Source of the DNA: Arsenicicoccus piscis | Lineage (GTDB): Bacteria; Actinomycetota; Actinomycetes; Actinomycetales; Dermatophilaceae | Assembly (NCBI RefSeq): GCF_022568835.1 | Contig: NZ_JAKZHV010000002.1 | Coordinates: forward strand, 434,001-498,000 | Direction: 5' to 3' | Length of the DNA: 64,000 bases | Shown here: positions 1 to 8,349 of the stretch, one piece after another | Position numbering within the stretch: the first letter of the stretch is position 1 | How the letters are laid out: each line of letters begins with the position of its first letter | Notes under the pieces: generated by a model | What the model was told of the DNA's origin: nothing | Databases searched by the model: none | Seen by the model: only the letters and a program-made list of their open reading frames with translations | Made by a program: the position numbers and the translations under genes

Positions 1-291
1 CTCCGGGAGAGCGTGCACGTTGAAGTGGTTGACGAGCTTGTCGACGATGACCTCGCGCGACCCGGTCTTGCTGATCGCGCCGGGCCCCTTCAGGGGTGCG
101 CCGTCGGCGCCCGCCTCGATGACCGTGTGGAACATCAGCCCGGCCTTCTCCTCCAGGCTGAGCCGAGGGACCAGGTCGGCGACCCGTTCGGCGGTGCTGA
201 GGCGAGGGTCCTCGAAGGGCTCCATCGTGCCGTTGTGGTTGAGGTCGCGGAACGCCGTGCCGTCCGGCGCGGTCAAGGTGGTGGCCGCCAT
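1..291 (-). CDS. Glycoside hydrolase family 3 (beta-glucosidase type), N-terminal fragment
   Basis: Only the first 97 codons are present; the gene runs off the left edge. Translation shows the usual GH3 opening: an 'FRDLNHNGTMEPFEDPRLS' stretch followed by 'RVADLVPRLSLEEKAGLMFH'. This is the N-terminal (beta/alpha)8 lead-in of beta-glucosidases and related exo-glycosidases that remove terminal sugars. No signal peptide is seen, so the enzyme is probably cytoplasmic. The ATG lies 5 bp after the stop of the upstream exported glycosidase and follows a GGGAG-type ribosome site, so the two are cotranscribed. Catalytic residues lie outside the window. Family assignment is firm; substrate is inferred only from context. 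Confidence 0.8.
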   Translation of the reverse strand, partial: MAATTLTAPDGTAFRDLNHNGTMEPFEDPRLSTAERVADLVPRLSLEEKAGLMFHTVIEAGADGAPLKGPGAISKTGSREVIVDKLVNHFNVHALPE

Positions 292-296
292 CGTCG

Positions 297-1877
297 TCAG
301 ACTCCCGCCGAGAAGGTCTCGATGCCGATCACGGGACGCAGGGCACGCTCTACCTCGCTCGTGGCGAAGTAGCGCCGGACGATCCCATCGCCCGCCACGT
401 TGCCGATCGCGCCGAGGATCATCGCCTGGTCGAGCGACAGGTAGCGCCGAGCGATCCTGCCGGATCGGGTCGCGACCGCGTCGTAGAACCCGCCTGGGCC
501 GTAGGCGTGCAGGTTGCGCTCGATGCGCACGAGGTTCTCGGTCGCCGCGGCCCGCTCGTGCATCATCGCGAGGAAGGCGGCGTGCGGCGTGACGACGCCG
601 TCGCCGAAGGTGGGGTGCGGGTTGGTGGCCGGGCGCACGGTCCCGAAGCCGATGTCGTAGTCCGTGTTCTCCTGGTCCGAGAAGTAGCCGTCGGGCTTCA
701 TCCCGAGCGCGTCGACGCCGTACTCGCGGTAGCCGCCGGCAGGGTTGCTCGCCGGGCTGAATCCCCAGTAGCCGTAACCGGCTTCGACCATCCCGTGCCC
801 ACGCTGCGCACGGACGTGCAGCGGGTGGTTGACGCCCCACGACCGCGGCGCCCAGTCCTCCTCCGGCACAAAGAGATCCGGCATGAGATCCTCGAACATC
901 GAACCGCCCCAACCGGGCACGATGCGCGTGCCGCGGTAGGTGTAGGCGCCCTCGAAGACGTCGATGCCGAAGTAGGTGCGGTGCACGCCCACGGGCTTCA
1001 TCTCCGGCCACGACCAGTCGTCCGACTCCGGGAAGGTGCGCCAGGTGGCGTAGTACGCCTGCACGGGCACCTGCCCGGTCATGATCCCGAGGTAGGTCGT
1101 GATCCGTGTCTCGCTCACCGCGGTGTCGTAGTGGTGGTTCGTGTACCAGACGTCCGGTCCGACACCGATGTGGTTGCCGGTGAAGACCGACTTCTCCGGC
1201 GGCACCGGCTCGTCGTAGAAGCCACCGTGCATCAGCCCCCCGGGTCGCGAGGCCTTGGCGTCGTAGAACATGTCCCACCGCATCCGGTCGAACAGCCGAC
1301 GCGCGGTCTTGCGGTTGCTGGGGTCGGCCTGCGCGACCAGCCAGAGGGCCGCACCGAGCCAGGCGTTGTCGATGCTGGAGTAGAACGGGTAGACCCGGTC
1401 GCCGTTCTCCGGCCAGGTCCGCAGCACCGCACCGGTCGCCTCGTCGTACCAGTTGACGTACATTCCGCTGGCGGGGTGCACGCTCATCCGCGACAGCGTC
1501 GCGAGCGCGGCGGCGATCCGCCTGCGGCACTCCCCCGGGTTGATGAGGCCCAGGTCGCGGGCGACGATCGTGCACCACCGGTAGCCGCCGATGTTCGTCG
1601 GCGAGGTGTGGCCGGAGCGGGTGGTCAGGGTGCCGTCGATGTTGTCGGCGACCAGGCTGGTCCTCGGGTGGGCCATGGCGGTCATCGAGCGCCAGGTGTC
1701 GCGGGCCCAGCGTCCGAGCAGGGGGTCGAGCCGCGGTCTACGACCGCCTGCCCCCGGGACGACCGTCGTCGAGGCGGGAGCCGCGCTGGCGGACGGGGCG
1801 ATCAGCCCGAGGGCCGCGCCTCCCACACCGGCTCCCATGAGGGCGCGACGGGACAGCTGAACATCCTTGGGGAACAT
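297..1877 (-). CDS. Tat-exported glucoamylase/GH144-like glycoside hydrolase
   Basis: A protein of 526 residues opening with a twin-arginine signal (LSRRALMGAGVGGAALGL, cleavage near ASAAP), so it is probably folded in the cytoplasm and exported. The body looks like an (alpha/alpha)6 barrel. It resembles the Pfam Glycoamylase/GH144 group: 'TNIGGYRWCTIVARDLGLI' near the start, 'GGSMFEDLMPDLFVPEEDW' in the middle, then 'YGYWGFSPASNP' and 'GVVTPHAAFLAMM'. Related enzymes include beta-1,2-glucanases. The start is the ATG preceded by GGAGAGGAA; a longer reading adds ten residues with no ribosome site. It precedes the GH3 gene by 5 bp, which fits stepwise cleavage of a glucan. Exact substrate is inference. 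Confidence 0.55.
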   Translation of the reverse strand: MFPKDVQLSRRALMGAGVGGAALGLIAPSASAAPASTTVVPGAGGRRPRLDPLLGRWARDTWRSMTAMAHPRTSLVADNIDGTLTTRSGHTSPTNIGGYRWCTIVARDLGLINPGECRRRIAAALATLSRMSVHPASGMYVNWYDEATGAVLRTWPENGDRVYPFYSSIDNAWLGAALWLVAQADPSNRKTARRLFDRMRWDMFYDAKASRPGGLMHGGFYDEPVPPEKSVFTGNHIGVGPDVWYTNHHYDTAVSETRITTYLGIMTGQVPVQAYYATWRTFPESDDWSWPEMKPVGVHRTYFGIDVFEGAYTYRGTRIVPGWGGSMFEDLMPDLFVPEEDWAPRSWGVNHPLHVRAQRGHGMVEAGYGYWGFSPASNPAGGYREYGVDALGMKPDGYFSDQENTDYDIGFGTVRPATNPHPTFGDGVVTPHAAFLAMMHERAAATENLVRIERNLHAYGPGGFYDAVATRSGRIARRYLSLDQAMILGAIGNVAGDGIVRRYFATSEVERALRPVIGIETFSAGV

Positions 1878-1925
1878 GGTGATTCCTCTCCATCGAGGGT
1901 CGTGCACGGGGGACTGCGGGACGGT

Positions 1926-2751
1926 CTACTTGATGCCGGTGGTGGCGATGCCCTCGATGAACCGTCGCTGGAAGACGAGGAACACCGCGAGGATCGGCAG
2001 CACGACGAGAGTCGCCCCGGCGAGCAGCAGACCGTAGTTGGTCTGGTTCTGCCCGACGGAGTAGAGCGCCAGGGCCACGGAGAGCGTGTAGCGCTGCTCG
2101 GTGGTGGCGACGACGAGCGGCCACAGGAACGAGTTCCACGAGCCGAGGAACGTCAGGATCCCCAGGGTCGCGAGGGCGGGACCGCACAGCGGCAGGATGA
2201 TCCGCCAGAAGATGCGCAGCTCGCCGGCGCCGTCCACGCGCCCCGCATCCAGCAGGTCGCGCGGCAGGTCGCTGATGAACTGGCGCATCAGGAAGACGCC
2301 GAACGGGGTCACGAGGAACGGCAGGATCAGCCCGGGCAGGGTGTCCACCAGCCCCACGTTGGCGACCAGGATGTAGAGCGGCACGAAGGTCACGACGCCG
2401 GGGATCATCAGCATGCCCATGACGAGCGCGAAGAGGATCTTCTTGCCGGGGAACTCCAGCATCGCCAGGGCGTAGCCGAGCATCGAGCAGAAGACCAGGT
2501 TGCCCGCCGTGACCGTGACGGCCACGATGATCGAGTTCGTGAAGTACCTGCCGAAGTTCAGCCGCGCGAACAGCTGAGTGTAGTTGTCGAGGGTGGCCTT
2601 GTCGGGCCACCACGTCGGCCACCCGCATCAGCTCGGCGTCAGTCTTGACCGACCCGAGCACCATCCAGACGAAGGGCGCGAGCACCAACACGAGGGCGAG
2701 GGTGAGGGCGGCGTAGAGCCACCAGCGAGAGCCAGATCGTTTGTCCAGCAC
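1926..2751 (-). pseudogene. Sugar ABC transporter permease (MalG type), frameshifted
   Basis: The GTG start follows GGAGATCCC and gives 'LDKRSGSRWWLYAALTLALVLVLAPFVWMVLGSVKTDAEL', a typical first membrane segment of a CUT1 sugar permease. After 'ELMR' the frame is lost. It resumes in another frame as 'GWPTWWPDKATLDNYTQLF' near position 2625 and continues without interruption to the end, including the EAA-loop-like 'LPRDLLDAGRVDGAGELRIFW' region and the C-terminal 'FIEGIATTGIK'. One net base is missing. Either this is a real inactivating mutation or a sequencing error; the neighbouring importer genes are also damaged, which favours a decaying locus. A protein starting at the internal ATG (2525) would lack the first membrane segments. 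Confidence 0.75.
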
Positions 2752-2762
2752 GGGATCTCCTA

Positions 2763-3399
2763 CTAGATCTTGTCGCGCATGAGGCGGAACTGCAGGAAGG
2801 TGACCACCGCGATCACGGCGAAGATCGTGTAGCTCATCGCGGAGGCCAGCCCGTAGTTGCCGAAACCGAACTGCTGGTAGCTGTACATCGACATCGACAC
2901 GGTCCAGTTCAGCGGGCCGGCCTTGTCTCGACGTACCACGGGATGCCGTAGGACGTGCCGCCGACCTCGTGGTCATCTGGGCGCCGCTGAAGAACGCGCT
3001 CTTGTCGATGGACCCCGGCGTCGCGTCGAGCGCGTCCATGCCGGCGAACTCGCCCATCCAGGTGGTGCCGACCATCGCCAGGTCGGGGGTCTTGTTGGCG
3101 TTGATCGCGCTGGTGAACTTGTCGTGCGCCGAGTCCCACGGGATGGCGGCGACGGTGATCTTGGTGCCCGGGTTGTCGGCCTCGAACTTCTTGGCCAGCT
3201 GGCCGAGCAGCTCCCCCTTGGTGCCCATCGCCCAGACCGTGAGGTTGCCGGTGGCCTTCCCCGCGGCGAGCGAGGATCCAGTGGCCGGCGCACCGGACGG
3301 GGACGAGCCGGTCTCGGCGCGGCCGCACGCGGCGACCGATGCGGTGGCAAGCGAGAGGGCGATGAGCACGGTGGCCGAGCTGCGGTGGGTGCGCTTCAT
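2763..3399 (-). pseudogene. Deletion chimera: sugar-binding lipoprotein head joined to MalF-type permease tail
   Basis: The 5' part is an extracellular sugar-binding lipoprotein. It has signal peptide MKRTHRSSATVLIALSLATA, lipobox VAAC, and a family-1 binding-protein body ('LTVWAMGTKGELLGQLAKKFEADNPGT', 'TPDLAMVGTTWMGEFA'). After about 140 codons one base is missing, and the next frame reads 'GGTSYGIPWYVETR', a conserved binding-protein segment. It then switches at about 2930 into 'AGPLNWTVSMSMYSYQQF' and on to 'FLQFRLMRDKI', the last ~53 residues of a MalF-type permease. About 270 codons of the binding protein and 240 of the permease appear to be gone. The ribosome site AAGGAAA precedes the ATG. 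It could be a genuine deletion or an assembly collapse. Confidence 0.75.
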
Positions 3400-3480
3400 G
3401 GCATTTCCTTGCAGGGGTCCCGCCCGGGTCAGGGAGGGTGATGGGTCTTGCGTCGTGTGGTCGTTGTGGTGGGTGTCGGG

Positions 3481-3600
3481 TGGTGGTGCGTGTCGGGTGG
3501 TGGTGGTGCGTGTCGGGTGGTGGTGGTGCGTGTCGGGTGGTGGTGGTGCGTGTCGGGTGGTGGCGGTGCGTGTCGGGTGGTGGCGGTGCGTGTCGGCGTG
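3481..3600. repeat. Six-copy 20-bp tandem repeat
   Basis: Six head-to-tail copies of TGGTGGTGCGTGTCGGGTGG fill this stretch. The first four are identical, the fifth has one change and the last is degenerate at its end. The array lies between the lacI stop and the binding-protein start, both on the minus strand. It continues leftward as related GTG-rich sequence to about 3440. No hairpin or coding sense was seen. It may be slippage-prone spacer DNA; a regulatory role is not shown. Confidence 0.9.
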
Positions 3601-3616
3601 GTGGCGCGCGTCGGCG

Positions 3617-4672
3617 TCAGCGGTGGGGGTGCCGGCTCGGCCCCACCACGCCCAGCGGGGATGGCGGGTCGCAGCCGCACGACTGCCGCACCACCAGCTC
3701 GGTGGGCAGCACCACGAAGGCGCCGGGGGGCTCGCCCTCGAGTCGGCGGCGCAAGCGGTCGGCGGCGAGGCGGCCCAGCTCGGTGACCGGCGGACGGACG
3801 GTGGTGAGACCGGGGCTGATGTAGCGCGCGGTCATGACGTTGTCCCACCCGACGACCGCGACGTCGTCGGGCACCCGGACACCCTCACGCTGAAGGTGTT
3901 TCATCAGGGCGACGGCGAGCTCGTCGTTGGCACAGACGATCCCGTCGATGCGGTCCAGGTGCGGCAGGAGCTGCTCGGCAGCGGCGACGCCCAAGGGCTC
4001 GCGCAGCTCGACCCGGAGCGGGTCCAGCGCGGGCCGCAGGCCGTTCGCTGCCAGCCCCGCGAGGAAGCCGCGGTGCCGCTCCCCCACGTCATGGCTCGGG
4101 CGGGGGTCGCCGACGAACACCAGCCGGCGACGGCCGTGCTCGACGAGATGGGTGGTGAGGGCCGTTGCGGACGAACGAGACTCGGCGGTGACGCTGTCGG
4201 CCCCGCGCACCTTCCCCTGCGCGACCACGACCACCGGGCGGGTCCCGGCGATGCGCTGGATCAGCGTCTTGGGGACGCTGCTGCGGGCGAGGAAGGCGAG
4301 CCCGTCGACCCGACCAGCGAGCTGGCGCACCGCCGACTTGACGTCGCTCTTGGGCTCCGCGATCAGGACGACCGAGCTGTGCCCCGTCTCGGACGCGGCC
4401 TGCTCGAACCCCATCATGAGGTCGGCGTAGTACGGACCGCTGAGGTGGGGCAGCACCAGGCCGTAGGCCTCCTGGCGGCGGACCACCAGGCTGCGCGCGG
4501 CGGCGGTAGGGACGTAGCGCAGGTCATCCGCGGCGCGCCGGACCCGGTCCCGCGTGGCGGCGCTCACCTTGGCCGACCCCTGCAGCGCGCGGCTCACCGT
4601 CGCGATGGACACGCCCGCGCGCTCGGCGACGGAGTAGATCGTCGCGTCAGCGGTGCTGCTCGTGCCGGCCAT
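3617..4672 (-). CDS. LacI-family transcriptional regulator
   Basis: A 351-residue protein of normal LacI length. Residues about 10-60 form the helix-turn-helix ('TIYSVAERAGVSIATVSRAL') plus hinge helix region ending 'TAAARSLVVRRQ'. The rest is the periplasmic-binding-protein-like sensor fold ('GLVLPHLSGPYYADLMMGFE', 'DGIVCANDELAVALM', 'VAVVGWDN'). The ATG was chosen because GAGGACG precedes it and the DNA-binding domain starts a few residues in; the upstream extension is a GTG-repeat translation. It lies upstream of the broken sugar importer and the two glycosidases, and is divergent to the dehydrogenase. A perfect palindromic operator lies 85 bp upstream, so it probably represses itself, the dehydrogenase, or both until an oligosaccharide binds. 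Confidence 0.93.
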   Translation of the reverse strand: MAGTSSTADATIYSVAERAGVSIATVSRALQGSAKVSAATRDRVRRAADDLRYVPTAAARSLVVRRQEAYGLVLPHLSGPYYADLMMGFEQAASETGHSSVVLIAEPKSDVKSAVRQLAGRVDGLAFLARSSVPKTLIQRIAGTRPVVVVAQGKVRGADSVTAESRSSATALTTHLVEHGRRRLVFVGDPRPSHDVGERHRGFLAGLAANGLRPALDPLRVELREPLGVAAAEQLLPHLDRIDGIVCANDELAVALMKHLQREGVRVPDDVAVVGWDNVMTARYISPGLTTVRPPVTELGRLAADRLRRRLEGEPPGAFVVLPTELVVRQSCGCDPPSPLGVVGPSRHPHR

Positions 4673-4756
4673 ATCACGTCCTCGTGGTGGCGGTGCGGTG
4701 GTGGTGCGGTGCGGGTGGCGGTGCCGTGATGGTGCGGTGGTGATGGTGCGGTGGTG

Positions 4757-4772
4757 ATGTAAGCGCTTACAT
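4757..4772. promoter_or_regulatory. LacI-type operator
   Basis: ATGTAAGCGCTTACAT is a perfect 16-bp palindrome with the central CG step typical of LacI-family operators. It lies between the divergent lacI and Gfo/Idh/MocA genes. It is the only AT-containing palindrome in a stretch of GTG-rich low-complexity DNA (4684-4756), which makes it stand out. Binding by the adjacent LacI protein is inferred. Confidence 0.8.
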
Positions 4773-4914
4773 GTGGTGCCGTTCACAGTTGCCCCCTCCT
4801 CCCCGCGCTGACAAGGGTCTGGCTCGGCCATGATGAGAGGCGCACCAAGCACCATGAGAGGCGCGCCCCAACATCCCCAGCCCCCGAGCACGCCCGTCAC
4901 CCCCAGGAGGCCCT

Positions 4915-5886
4915 ATGCCGGACGACGACACCCCCAACCCTTCGGCTCTGACTCCCGTGCGCATCGGGGTGGTCGGCGCCGGGCCGTGGGCCACGGTGCA
5001 CGCAGGCCACATCGCCCGTCACCCGGACGTCGAGCTGGCGGGCGTCTGGGCGCGCCGGCCCGAAGCCGCGGCCGAGGTGGTCGCCGCAGCCGGCGGCACG
5101 GTCTACGCCTCGGTGGCGGAGCTCCTCGACGATGTGGACGCCGTGGACCTCTGTGTGCCACCCGACGTGCAGCCTGCGCTGGCGATCGAGGCCGCCCGCG
5201 CCGGCAAGGCGCTGATGCTCGAGAAGCCCATCGCCGCAACACTTTCCGAGGCCGAGGCTCTCGCGGCGGCTTGCCGGGAGAGCGGAGTGGTGACCCAGGT
5301 GATGCTGACGCGCCGGTTCCACCCGGTGACTCGCGCCTTCCTCGAGACCGCCCGCCGTGAGCTGCCCCCGGACCGGGTGGACGGCGTCGTGGCGACCTTC
5401 CTGCACGGCGCCTTCCTGGGCGGCCCGATGGCGACTCCGTGGCGGCTGCGGGAAGGTGTGCTGCTCGATCTCGGGCCGCACCTGCTGGATCTCGTAGAAC
5501 AGGTGGCCGGGCCGATCGAGTCGGTGACGGCGGCGACGAGCCCCGGGCACACGCTCGCCGTCACCGCGCACCACCGCGAGGGCGCCGTGAGCCAGCTGAC
5601 CATGAGCGGGCACACCGGCGGGCGCAGCGACCACCGGGTGCTGGCGTTCGGCGAGACCACGAAGCTCGCCTTCGACGCCGCCGACGTCGACGAGGCCACC
5701 TGCTTCGCCACGGCGCTCACCGAGCTGGTCGCGGCGATCCGCACCGGCAGCCCGGTAGTGGCGGACGCCGAGCGGGGGCTGGAGCTGCAGCGCCTCCTTG
5801 ACCTGGTCCACATGGCCCTGGGCCAGACGACCGCGCGTCAGAAAACCCCGCGTCAGACAACCCCGAGTCAGACCGCCCTGGGCTGA
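4915..5886 (+). CDS. Gfo/Idh/MocA-family oxidoreductase
   Basis: A 323-residue NAD(P)-dependent sugar or inositol dehydrogenase-like protein. The N-terminal Rossmann fold shows 'VRIGVVGAGPWATVHAGHI' near residue 15 and the family 'MLEKPIA' motif near residue 100, where the Lys-Pro pair contacts cofactor and substrate. The C-terminal half is the substrate-binding sheet domain with 'LLDLGPHLLDL'. The ATG follows AGGAGG. The last 25 residues are a short repeat rich in Gln, Thr and Pro ('QTTARQKTPRQTTPSQT'), an unusual tail encoded by imperfect ~18-bp DNA repeats. It is divergent from lacI with the operator between them, so it may belong to that regulon. Substrate cannot be told from sequence. 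Confidence 0.85.
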   Translation: MPDDDTPNPSALTPVRIGVVGAGPWATVHAGHIARHPDVELAGVWARRPEAAAEVVAAAGGTVYASVAELLDDVDAVDLCVPPDVQPALAIEAARAGKALMLEKPIAATLSEAEALAAACRESGVVTQVMLTRRFHPVTRAFLETARRELPPDRVDGVVATFLHGAFLGGPMATPWRLREGVLLDLGPHLLDLVEQVAGPIESVTAATSPGHTLAVTAHHREGAVSQLTMSGHTGGRSDHRVLAFGETTKLAFDAADVDEATCFATALTELVAAIRTGSPVVADAERGLELQRLLDLVHMALGQTTARQKTPRQTTPSQTALG

Positions 5887-5929
5887 CGCCCGGGTTGCCC
5901 GCAACCGGATCACGGCGCTCAATGGGGAC

Positions 5930-6490
5930 ATGGACGACTCCGTCAGGGCGGCGTTCGCCGCCTGCCCCCGCGACCACTACCTGCCGGAGGGTGAGCACCG
6001 CCGGTCCGGCATGGACCAGGCGCTGCCGACCCTCGCCGGCTCGACCTGCTCGCAGCCGTCCACGGTGGCCGACATGCTGGGCCTGCTCGGCGTCGCGCCA
6101 GGCCAGCACGTCCTCGACATCGGCTCGGGCTCAGGCTGGACGACCGCCATGCTCGCGCACATGACCGGGCCGCAGGGGTCGGTGCTCGGGCTCGAGATCG
6201 ATGAGCAGGTCATGGAGTTCGGCCGCGACAACCTGGCGCGCGGCGAGTTCCCTTGGGCCACCATCCGACTCGCCAACCCCGTCGTGCTCGGTGCGCCCGA
6301 GGACGGCCCCTTCGACCGGATCCTGGTGTCCGCCATGGCTCGTCGCGTCCCCCACCCCCTCGTCGATCAGCTGGCCGAGGGGGGTGTCATGGTCGTCCCG
6401 GTGGCCGGAGTGATGCTACGGATCGCCCGCTCGGCGGACGGCGTTGACACGACCGAGCACGGGTTCTACCGGTTCGTCCCGCTGCGCTGA
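5930..6490 (+). CDS. Protein-L-isoaspartate O-methyltransferase-like protein
   Basis: A 186-residue methyltransferase, shorter than most PCMT proteins (about 210). It has the family opening 'VRAAFAACPRDHYLPEGEHRRSG', the 'STCSQPSTVADMLGLLG' segment, and SAM motif I 'VLDIGSGSGWTTAMLA' near residue 70. PCMT proteins repair isoaspartyl residues using S-adenosylmethionine; here the product is probably cytoplasmic. An in-frame ATG with GGGGAC upstream was taken as start; a longer reading would overlap the preceding gene and translate its repeat tail. The gene starts 43 bp after that gene and may be cotranscribed. Some actinobacterial relatives modify peptides instead, so the substrate is open. Confidence 0.8.
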   Translation: MDDSVRAAFAACPRDHYLPEGEHRRSGMDQALPTLAGSTCSQPSTVADMLGLLGVAPGQHVLDIGSGSGWTTAMLAHMTGPQGSVLGLEIDEQVMEFGRDNLARGEFPWATIRLANPVVLGAPEDGPFDRILVSAMARRVPHPLVDQLAEGGVMVVPVAGVMLRIARSADGVDTTEHGFYRFVPLR

Positions 6491-6583
6491 CCCAGCCCGC
6501 ACCTCGCACCCGACACAGCGGCAGCCTGCTGGTCACATCTGACGTGCAGACTGCCACCGTCCTCGTCGCACCCCCTTGCCGGA

Positions 6584-7234
6584 CTAGCGGCGCTCCTCGT
6601 CGGTCTGGCCGACGTGCTGGGCCAGCCACTGCGCGAGCGGCCGTAGCCCCTCCCAGCACTCGCGCACCTCGTCCAGGGCCGCTGGGGTCGCCAGCCAGTC
6701 GGGATCACCGAAGTCCCGCCGGACGTGGATCGCCTTGTGCCGCAATAGATCCAGGCGAGGATGGTCCGTCGTGAACCCCCTCGGCTTGGTGGCGAGCTGA
6801 TCCCCACCGATGTCGTAGCCCGCCTCGTCCAGCCGGTCGAGGATTCCGTCCAGCTGCTCGCCCGGCAGGTCCTCGTCGACCGCGCGTCGATACCGCGCCA
6901 GCTGGTCCTTCGCCATCCGGTAGATCCCCCCGCCGGCGGCCAGCCCGTCCGCGTCCACCTGGACGTAGTAGGCCGGACCACCCGCCGCGCAGTAGGCGCC
7001 CTGATGCGTCTTGTAGGGCGCCTTGTCCGCCGCGAACCGGACGTCGCGGTTGGGCCTGAAGACGTGGGCAGGCCCGAACTCCGGCTCGAGCGCCGCGATC
7101 AGCGCCTCCATCGGCTCACGGACGAGCGCCTCGTAGTCACGCTTGTGCGCCTGCCACCAGTCACGGCTGTTGTGCTGCTCCAGCTCGGCGTAGAAGTCGA
7201 GCGCCGCGCGCGGGATGCCCGGGAAGTCCGTCAC
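6584..7234 (-). CDS. DUF2461 family protein
   Basis: A 216-residue protein matching the DUF2461 (TIGR02453) family over its full length. The signature is visible as 'ALDFYAELEQHNSRDWWQAHK' at the start, 'FRPNRDVRFAADKAPYKTHQGAYC' in the middle and 'YYVQVDADGLAAGGGIYRM' after it. The function of the family is unknown; members are soluble and single-copy in many actinobacteria and proteobacteria. The start is GTG. It is convergent with the methyltransferase and divergent from the F420-type oxidoreductase, so it is probably its own unit. Confidence 0.88.
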   Translation of the reverse strand: MTDFPGIPRAALDFYAELEQHNSRDWWQAHKRDYEALVREPMEALIAALEPEFGPAHVFRPNRDVRFAADKAPYKTHQGAYCAAGGPAYYVQVDADGLAAGGGIYRMAKDQLARYRRAVDEDLPGEQLDGILDRLDEAGYDIGGDQLATKPRGFTTDHPRLDLLRHKAIHVRRDFGDPDWLATPAALDEVRECWEGLRPLAQWLAQHVGQTDEERR

Positions 7235-7347
7235 GCACCCCAGGCTAGGACCTCGATCGGCGGCGTGAAGCGATTCCAGCCCTGCGGGTCGCGCGCGGCA
7301 GCCCCCATGCTGTGAGGACGGCAGGCACCGCGACGGGAAGGCACCCA

Positions 7348-8322
7348 GTGAAGCGCATCGGCTACTTCCTCTCCTGCGAGGAGTACTCCCCCGCCCAGAT
7401 CGTCGATCAGGCCCGGCTGGCCGGTGCGGCCGGCTTCGACGCGCTGTGGATCAGTGACCACTTCCACCCCTGGACCGACGCCCAGGGCGAGTCGGCCTTC
7501 GTCTGGTCGGCGATCGGCGCCATCAGCCAGGTGTGCGACCTGCCCATCACGACGGCCGTCACCTGCCCCACCGTCCGGATCCACCCGGCGATCATCGCCC
7601 AGGCCGCAGCGACCAGCGCCGAGCTGCTCGGACCGGGACGGTTCACCCTCGGGGTGGGTTCGGGCGAGGCGCTCAACGAGCACATCCTCGGCGACGCCTG
7701 GCCGCACGCCGACCTTCGACTGGAGATGCTCGAGGAGGCGATCGACGTGATCCGTCGCCTCTGGACCGGCGAGGTCGTCTCGCACGAGGGGAAGCACTAC
7801 CGCGTGGACACCGCCCGGATCTACTCGCTGCCGCAGACGCCCCCCGAGATCTACATGTCCGCGTTCGGGCCCAAGGCCCTCGACCTGGCGTGCCGGGTGG
7901 CGGACGGATTCATCTCGGTCATGCCGGACGCCGACAAGGTCGAGACCTTCCGGGCGGCCAAGGGGCCCGACGCCCCGACGCAGGCCGGCTTCAAGGTGGG
8001 TTGGGGTCCGGACAAGGATCAGGCCATCGACGACGCCTTCCGCATCTGGCCCAACGCTGGGGTGCCCGGCGAGCTGAGCCAGGTGCTTCCGAGCCCCGCA
8101 CACTTCGAGCAGGCCGCCGAGCTCGTGACCCGCGAGAAGTTCGCCGAGTCGGCGACCTTCGGCGACCGGGTCCAAGACCACGTCGACGCGTTCACGCCGT
8201 TCGTGGACGCCGGCTTCGACGATGTGTACGTCGCCAACATGGGGCCTCGCTACGCCGAGATGATCACGGCCTACGGCAAGGAGGTTCTGCCCGAGCTGCG
8301 GTCGCGCCACCGACGCGGCTGA
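7348..8322 (+). CDS. F420-dependent LLM-class oxidoreductase (G6PDH-like, TIGR03557)
   Basis: A 324-residue luciferase-like monooxygenase fold protein. Features are 'RIGYFLSCEEYSPAQIVDQARLAGAAGFD' at the start, 'WISDHFHPW' (the residues lining the F420 site in this subfamily), 'GRFTLGVGSGEALNEHILG' and 'LWTGEVVSHEGKHYRV'. These match the group related to F420-dependent glucose-6-phosphate dehydrogenase, which uses deazaflavin F420 for hydride transfer. The GTG at 7348 follows GGGAAGG and starts directly at the first beta strand; an earlier GTG at 7312 has no ribosome site. The DUF2231 gene follows by 28 bp, so an operon is likely. The physiological substrate is unknown. Confidence 0.87.
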   Translation: MKRIGYFLSCEEYSPAQIVDQARLAGAAGFDALWISDHFHPWTDAQGESAFVWSAIGAISQVCDLPITTAVTCPTVRIHPAIIAQAAATSAELLGPGRFTLGVGSGEALNEHILGDAWPHADLRLEMLEEAIDVIRRLWTGEVVSHEGKHYRVDTARIYSLPQTPPEIYMSAFGPKALDLACRVADGFISVMPDADKVETFRAAKGPDAPTQAGFKVGWGPDKDQAIDDAFRIWPNAGVPGELSQVLPSPAHFEQAAELVTREKFAESATFGDRVQDHVDAFTPFVDAGFDDVYVANMGPRYAEMITAYGKEVLPELRSRHRRG

Positions 8323-8349
8323 CCCCGCCACCACGCACAGGAGCCCACC

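Noticed and set aside
1738..3399. A single 553-codon open frame covering the binding protein and beyond
   Set aside because: After ~140 codons the translation is Arg/Gly-rich and out of frame with recognisable permease sequence; it is chance openness in GC-rich DNA.
3440..3600. CRISPR array
   Set aside because: The 20-bp units are head to tail with no unique spacers.
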